From a bacterium (lineage in GTDB: Bacteria > Oederibacteriota > CAKKQC01), in assembly GCA_919901855.1 (NCBI GenBank), contig CAKKQC010000062.1, positions 1-7,693 on the forward strand: a stretch of 7,693 nt of DNA, written 5' to 3'. Below are positions 3,778 to 7,693 of this stretch, piece by piece. The position numbers and the translations under genes were made by a program. How positions within the stretch are numbered: the first letter of the stretch is position 1; each line of letters starts with the position of its first letter. The notes beneath the pieces were generated by a model. The model saw only the letters and a program-made list of their open reading frames with translations, was not told the origin of the DNA and made no database searches.

Positions 3778-5604
3778 ATGTTCGTTACCGTAGCCGCGGG
3801 GCCGTTCCTGTTCGGGTGCGTGGAGCCGTGGTCGGCGGGGCTCCTCCAGGCCTCCATCTTCGCGCTCACGGTCGCCCTCGTGCTCACGCGGCCTTTCCGG
3901 TGGGGGGACGTGCCCTGGCACGCGTGGGGCCTCCTGGCCGTGGCGGGGCTGGCGGCGGTGCAAGCCATGCACCCGGCGCACTCGGTGGGGGCGGCCGTGG
4001 GGCCGCACACGAGCTCGGGGTGGGCCACCGCCGCTACCGCGCGGTTGTGGGTGGCGTACGCGTGCCTGGCGTGGGCCGTGAGCGCGCTGGCCGGCTCCAG
4101 ACGGCAGGCGCAGCGGACGGCGTGGGCCCTGTTCTGGGTCGGCACCGCGGTCGCGGTCCTCGGGATCATCCAGCAGGAAAGCGATGCCCGCTCGTTCTAT
4201 GGGCTACGGCCCTTCCCCGAGGAGCCCTTCTGGACCTTCGGCCCCTATTTCTACAAGAACCACGCGGGCGGCCTCCTGGTCATGTCGTTCGCCCTCGGGG
4301 TCGGGCTGCTCCTGTCGCGCTGGTCGAGCCGGAGCGGCTTTCGCCGGGCGGCGCGGCACGCGGCCTCCCCGCGCCGCCACTCCCGGCGGGGCCGGGGCCG
4401 CACGGGGTTCCGGGTTCGGCAGGCCCTGCTCGCCGGCGTGCTCGCGGTGCAGGGGACCGCGATCTGGCTCTGCCAGTCCCGGGGCGCGATCCACGCGCTC
4501 GCGGTGGCGGGGGTGGCGGCTGGGGTGCTGGCCGCCGTCGGGTTTGCCCGGCCGCGCGCGCGCAACCGGTGGTTCGTCGCGATCATGGTGGCGGTCGCGT
4601 CCTACGCCGCGCTGGCGGTGGCCTTCCCGAAGCTCGCGGACTACATGGAAACCGGGCGCCCCATCGGGTCGTTCGCCGAGCGGGTCAGGATCTGGGAGGC
4701 GACGTGGCCGATGGTGAAGGCGCGGCCGGTGTGGGGGTACGGGATGGGGGCGTACGCGTACGCCTTCCCGTCGTACCAGGCCGCGATGGTGCCGCCGCTG
4801 GAGGGGGAGGTGCGCAACGCCCATTCGGAGTGGCTGGAGTTGCTCGTCGGCGGCGGGATCGTGGGTTGCGCGCTGCTGGGGTTGGGGCTCCTGTTGCAGA
4901 TGGTGTGCATGGTCCGGGCGTGGTGGGCGTGGGACGAGCCCGGGATGCGGCCGCTGTTCGGAGGGGCCTTTGCCGCGGCCGTGACCTTCATCTTCCACGG
5001 GTCGGCGGACCTCAACCTCGTCTCGCCCGCGAACGCCGCGGTCTTCCTCCTCGCGATGGGCCTGATCTTCCCGCCGCGTCCGCGCGGGGAGGCGGCGGAG
5101 GCCCCCCTTCGACCGGGGATCGCTTCGCGATCCCCGCTCAGGGCCGCCGCCGGAGCGGCGGGGCGGGCGGCCCTGCTGGCGCTGGCCCTGTGGGGGTGCT
5201 GGAGCACGGCGCGGCTGCTCGGGGGCTGGTACTGCGCGCACCGGGCCGCGGAGGCGGACCTGGCGGGGCGGGTGGAGTGGTACGGGAAGGCGCTTCACTG
5301 GACGCCGGGGCACCCGGGGTACGAGGAGGAGCTGGGGGTCGCCCTGCTGTGGCTGGGCGAGGAGAACCCGGCGGCACGCCGGATCTTTGCGCGGCAGGCG
5401 CTGGCGGCGGCGACGCGGGGCCTCCAGGTCACGCCGGATCACGCGGGGCTGGCGGAGGTGGCGGGGGTGGCGCTCGCGTGGACGGGGCGGGAGGCGGCGG
5501 GGCGGCGGTTCATCGCGGTCGCGGAGGCGCTGCGGCCGTGGGGGCGCGCTCCCGCTCCGCGCGGCTCCCCGGCACCGCCCCGTAAAGCCCCCGGCCGGCG
5601 GTAG
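3778..5604 (+). CDS. O-antigen ligase/polymerase (Wzy_C) with TPR-like tail
   Basis: This 608-aa multi-pass protein joins or polymerises lipid-linked glycans on the outer face of the inner membrane. The N-terminus (FLFGCVEPWSAG) is typical of such ligases and appears intact. Helices continue through FYKNHAGGLLVMSFALGVG (158-176) and LCQSRGAIHALAV (231-243). The Wzy_C signature follows in the large outer loop: RIWEATWPMVKARPVWGYG (304-322), FPSYQ, and NAHSEWLELLVGGG (347-360, with conserved His349). After the last helices comes an Ala/Pro/Arg linker (432-463), one more span (464-482), and a helical region that looks like one or two TPR repeats (about 486-588, WYGKALHWTPGHPGYEEELG). TPR tails occur in several glycan polymerases of this family and may bind partners or regulate chain length. 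The alternative start is GTG 3766 (612 aa). The glycan is unknown. Confidence 0.85.
   Translation: MFVTVAAGPFLFGCVEPWSAGLLQASIFALTVALVLTRPFRWGDVPWHAWGLLAVAGLAAVQAMHPAHSVGAAVGPHTSSGWATAATARLWVAYACLAWAVSALAGSRRQAQRTAWALFWVGTAVAVLGIIQQESDARSFYGLRPFPEEPFWTFGPYFYKNHAGGLLVMSFALGVGLLLSRWSSRSGFRRAARHAASPRRHSRRGRGRTGFRVRQALLAGVLAVQGTAIWLCQSRGAIHALAVAGVAAGVLAAVGFARPRARNRWFVAIMVAVASYAALAVAFPKLADYMETGRPIGSFAERVRIWEATWPMVKARPVWGYGMGAYAYAFPSYQAAMVPPLEGEVRNAHSEWLELLVGGGIVGCALLGLGLLLQMVCMVRAWWAWDEPGMRPLFGGAFAAAVTFIFHGSADLNLVSPANAAVFLLAMGLIFPPRPRGEAAEAPLRPGIASRSPLRAAAGAAGRAALLALALWGCWSTARLLGGWYCAHRAAEADLAGRVEWYGKALHWTPGHPGYEEELGVALLWLGEENPAARRIFARQALAAATRGLQVTPDHAGLAEVAGVALAWTGREAAGRRFIAVAEALRPWGRAPAPRGSPAPPRKAPGRR
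5115..5135. repeat. Perfect 9-bp-arm hairpin inside the ligase gene
   Basis: GGGGATCGC and GCGATCCCC are separated by TTC. It lies in frame in the low-complexity linker (residues 446-453, PGIASRSP), between the ligase domain and the last membrane span. It could form an mRNA hairpin or be an inserted palindromic repeat. Confidence 0.6.
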
Positions 5605-5612
5605 GGGCGGGG

Positions 5613-5640
5613 TTGGCTCCGGCCGGGGGTCCCGTATAAT
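5613..5640 (+). promoter_or_regulatory. Cyclase promoter, predicted leaderless
   Basis: TTGGCT (5613-5618), a 16-nt spacer, and a perfect TATAAT (5635-5640). Seven bases downstream of the -10 is the G of GTG 5647, so the mRNA should begin at the start codon. No Shine-Dalgarno is present, consistent with this. The cyclase can therefore be expressed apart from the ligase, only 42 nt upstream. Confidence 0.7.
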
Positions 5641-5646
5641 GGCCGG

Positions 5647-7644
5647 GTGAGCGAAACCGCAGACACGCCTCCCGCCTCCTCCGGAGGCCCCGGCCGGCTC
5701 GCGGCGGTCATGTTCCTCGACGTCGTGGGCTACAGCGCCCTGATGGCGCGGGACGAGCGCCAGGCCCTCGCTGTGGTGCAGAAGTTCGAGGCCGTCGTCC
5801 GCGAGCAGGTCTCCGCCGCGGGCGGCCGCGTGGTCAAGTTCCTCGGCGACGGCTCCATGGCCGAGTTCCCGACGGCGCGGGCGGCGGTCTCCTGCGCCAT
5901 GTCCATGCAGGCCGCGATCGCGGGGCATACGGACGACCGGAACCCGTTCGGCGTATTCCAGGTCCGCATCGGCATCCACGCGGGTGACCTCACGGATCGC
6001 GCGGGCGACCTCTTCGGCGACGCGGTGAACCTCGCGGCCCGGATCCAGCCGCTCGCGGACCCCGGGGGCATCGCGATGTCCGTGCCCGTGCACGACGAGG
6101 TGCGCCGGCAGCTCGTGCTCCGCGGGACCCGGATGCACGGCGTCCGGCTCAAGAACCTGCCCGGCAGGATGTCCGTCTTCCTCGTGCCCCCCGCGCGCGC
6201 CCCGTACTTTCGGTGGCTCGCTTCCAAGCACCGCCGCGGACTGATGACGGCCGGGGCGGCCCTCGTGGCCGCCGCGGTGGCGGCTCCGCTGACGACCCGG
6301 TACCTCGGCCGGGACGTCGCCATCCCCCTGCGGTCGGGGGCGATGTCCCCGTACGCCGGCGCGGGCGCCACGTCCTTCGTCGCGGCGGGCGCGGGCGGGG
6401 ACGCGGGCGGCGTGATCGTCCTGCGCTACGCCGGCGCCCCGGCCGGGGGGGCGTTCTGCGGGCTGCCGCTCACGGGCACCGAATCGTGGAGCCCCAGGGG
6501 GTTGAGCCAGTTCACGGGGATAAAGATCAAGATGTCCGGCGACGACCCCAACCCGGTCCAGCTCATCCTGATCGAGCGGGGCGTCCGGAACCCGGGGGAG
6601 GACGGCGAGCGGTGGCTGGTGAACGCGACGGTCGCGGTCAACGCCGTGGATTTCGTCCTGCCGTTCTCGCTCTTCGAGAGGGACCCGGGCTACCAGCCCG
6701 CGGGCGCGGACAACGACGGAAAGCTGGACCTGGACCGCGTCGAGAAGCTCGTGCTCCAGCCGAACGCCTCCTCGACCGTGTCGCACACGGTGAACGTCAG
6801 CGACCTGCGCCTCATCCCCGACCGGCACGGCCGGCCCCCGGCGATCCGCGGCGCGATCCAGGGGGCCACGCCGCCGCGGCCCGGCCGGCCCGCGTCCTTC
6901 AGCGTCGCCGCCCATGACCCCTCCGGAGGCCGCGTCTGCGGGCTCTTCGACTGGGGTGACGGCTCCTCGCTGACGCGGACCGCGTTCCGGCCGGCTGCCG
7001 AGCCGGTCTCCGCCGAGCACGCCTGGGCCGGGATCGGCTCCTACTCCGTGCGGGTGAAGGTCGTGAACGAGCAGGGCCTGGACACGGGCTGGTCGAACCC
7101 CCTCCCGGTCGAGGTCCGGTCCGGCAGCGAGCCGATCGACGACCTCGCGGACCTCTCCCGCTGGTTCACGTTCGCCGTGGAAGGCGCGAAGCTGGGGTTC
7201 ACCAAGACCCCGGGCCAGCAGGGCAGCGCCTTCCGGATCCGCATCGAGAAGGGCGGCGTCTGGGGCGTCGGCAGGCGGCTGGACGAGGAGGGCGCACCAG
7301 CGTTCCCGCGGTACCGGGGCATCCGGCTGAGCGCCAGGGGCACCGCCACGCTCCAGTTGCGGCTCACGCTCGTCGAGCAGGGGCCCAAGGACACGGACGG
7401 CGAGACCTGGGAGGTTCCGTTCCGGGTGGGCAAGGACTGGGCGACGTTCGAGTTCCCCTTCAGCGCGTTCAAGCCGGCCGGGGACTGGCAGCCGCCGGGC
7501 GCGGACAAGAACGGGCGGCTCAACCTCGAGAAACTGCGGACCGTGCGCTTCGGCTCGCTCGTCCCGGCGGATACGGGAGAGTTCAGCGTCGACCGGCTCG
7601 AGCTGATCGCGGAGCCGGCGGCGGAAACGGAAAAGAAGCCCTAG
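5647..7644 (+). CDS. Class III adenylate cyclase, TM, CBM-PKD-CBM outer region
   Basis: This 665-aa membrane cyclase makes cAMP. Residues about 18-182 form a class III catalytic domain with all key residues: metal ligands Asp25 (FLDVVGYS) and Asp68 (FLGDGSM), adenine-contacting Lys64 and Asp121, and transition-state Asn128 and Arg132 (GDLFGDAVNLAARI). One membrane span follows (about 198-217). The rest should lie outside the cytoplasm: a CBM11/CIA30-like beta-sandwich (about 225-392), a PKD-like domain (about 393-491, FDWGDGSS and GSYSVRVKVVNEQG), and a second sandwich homologous to the first (about 495-656). CBM11-like modules bind beta-glucans, so sensing or anchoring to a glycan is a fair inference. 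The GTG start is set by the promoter. The TAG stop is part of the terminal repeat. Adenylate rather than guanylate specificity rests on Lys64/Asp121. Confidence 0.85.
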   Translation: MSETADTPPASSGGPGRLAAVMFLDVVGYSALMARDERQALAVVQKFEAVVREQVSAAGGRVVKFLGDGSMAEFPTARAAVSCAMSMQAAIAGHTDDRNPFGVFQVRIGIHAGDLTDRAGDLFGDAVNLAARIQPLADPGGIAMSVPVHDEVRRQLVLRGTRMHGVRLKNLPGRMSVFLVPPARAPYFRWLASKHRRGLMTAGAALVAAAVAAPLTTRYLGRDVAIPLRSGAMSPYAGAGATSFVAAGAGGDAGGVIVLRYAGAPAGGAFCGLPLTGTESWSPRGLSQFTGIKIKMSGDDPNPVQLILIERGVRNPGEDGERWLVNATVAVNAVDFVLPFSLFERDPGYQPAGADNDGKLDLDRVEKLVLQPNASSTVSHTVNVSDLRLIPDRHGRPPAIRGAIQGATPPRPGRPASFSVAAHDPSGGRVCGLFDWGDGSSLTRTAFRPAAEPVSAEHAWAGIGSYSVRVKVVNEQGLDTGWSNPLPVEVRSGSEPIDDLADLSRWFTFAVEGAKLGFTKTPGQQGSAFRIRIEKGGVWGVGRRLDEEGAPAFPRYRGIRLSARGTATLQLRLTLVEQGPKDTDGETWEVPFRVGKDWATFEFPFSAFKPAGDWQPPGADKNGRLNLEKLRTVRFGSLVPADTGEFSVDRLELIAEPAAETEKKP

Positions 7645-7659
7645 CAGGTCGCTGAAAAA
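7641..7659 (+). repeat. Right copy of the 19-bp dispersed terminal motif
   Basis: CTAGCAGGTCGCTGAAAAA contains the cyclase stop codon TAG (7642-7644) and is an inverted match (17 of 19) to 36-54. The last bases of the window after it (7660-7693) hold an ATG (7666) in an open frame, too short to call a gene. Confidence 0.6.
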
Positions 7660-7693
7660 ACGGTCATGACGACGAGAAAACTGATCGTGACGA

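Noticed and set aside
3774-5585. A second plus-strand frame overlapping almost the whole ligase gene.
   Set aside because: Arg/Gly-rich with no hydrophobic helices or motifs; the frame from 3778 carries the ligase signatures.
4204-7020. A 938-codon open frame on the minus strand across the ligase and cyclase genes.
   Set aside because: It runs antisense to two well-supported genes, has low-complexity Arg/Pro/Gly/Ala composition and no domain. Long antisense frames are expected at this GC content.
7666-7693. ATG with nine open codons at the right edge, possibly the next gene.
   Set aside because: Too short to judge, with no clear ribosome site; recorded only as a possibility.
1-7693. CRISPR arrays, tRNA or rRNA genes.
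   Set aside because: No regularly spaced repeats and no tRNA- or rRNA-like segments were seen; the repeats present are two-copy and far apart.

Overview
This is a GC-rich bacterial fragment, probably from an uncultured environmental lineage. An O-antigen ligase/polymerase points to a Gram-negative-type envelope. The gene mix (GH128-type glucanase, N-terminal class III cyclase, VapBC, HicBA) does not fix a phylum, so I assign none. Several genes seem to be read from leaderless or nearly leaderless mRNAs: a -10-like hexamer lies exactly 6 nt before a GTG/ATG in most cases. Genes inside operons use ordinary Shine-Dalgarno sites.

Layout. 1-818: a GH128/Asl1-like endo-beta-glucanase whose 5' end abuts a dispersed repeat at the window edge. 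874-2260: a small operon with a 111-aa coiled-coil protein of unknown function, an EamA/DMT-family 10-TM transporter, and a truncated copy of a tiny membrane-protein gene. 2240-3760: a toxin-antitoxin island between two identical 32-bp direct repeats. It holds vapBC (minus strand, with a palindromic operator on its promoter), a second diverged copy of the 'transporter 3' end + tiny membrane protein' block, hicBA (plus strand), and a stray 19-bp copy of the tiny gene's 3' end. 3778-5604: a Wzy_C/O-antigen ligase with a TPR-like C-terminal tail. 5613-7644: a class III adenylate cyclase with a complete catalytic set, one membrane span, and an unusual outward-facing CBM-PKD-CBM region.

How it fits together. 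The non-TA genes share an envelope/glycan theme: glucan hydrolysis, glycan polymerisation or ligation, a small-molecule transporter, and a cyclase whose outer part looks built to bind carbohydrate. The most original idea here is that the last gene couples an extracytoplasmic glycan signal to cAMP. The TA island looks like repeated insertion or recombination between transporter and ligase, and it leaves duplicated remnants that can be partly reconstructed. Diverged inverted copies of a 19-bp motif sit at both window ends and may be mobile-element ends or simply repeats where an assembly stopped.
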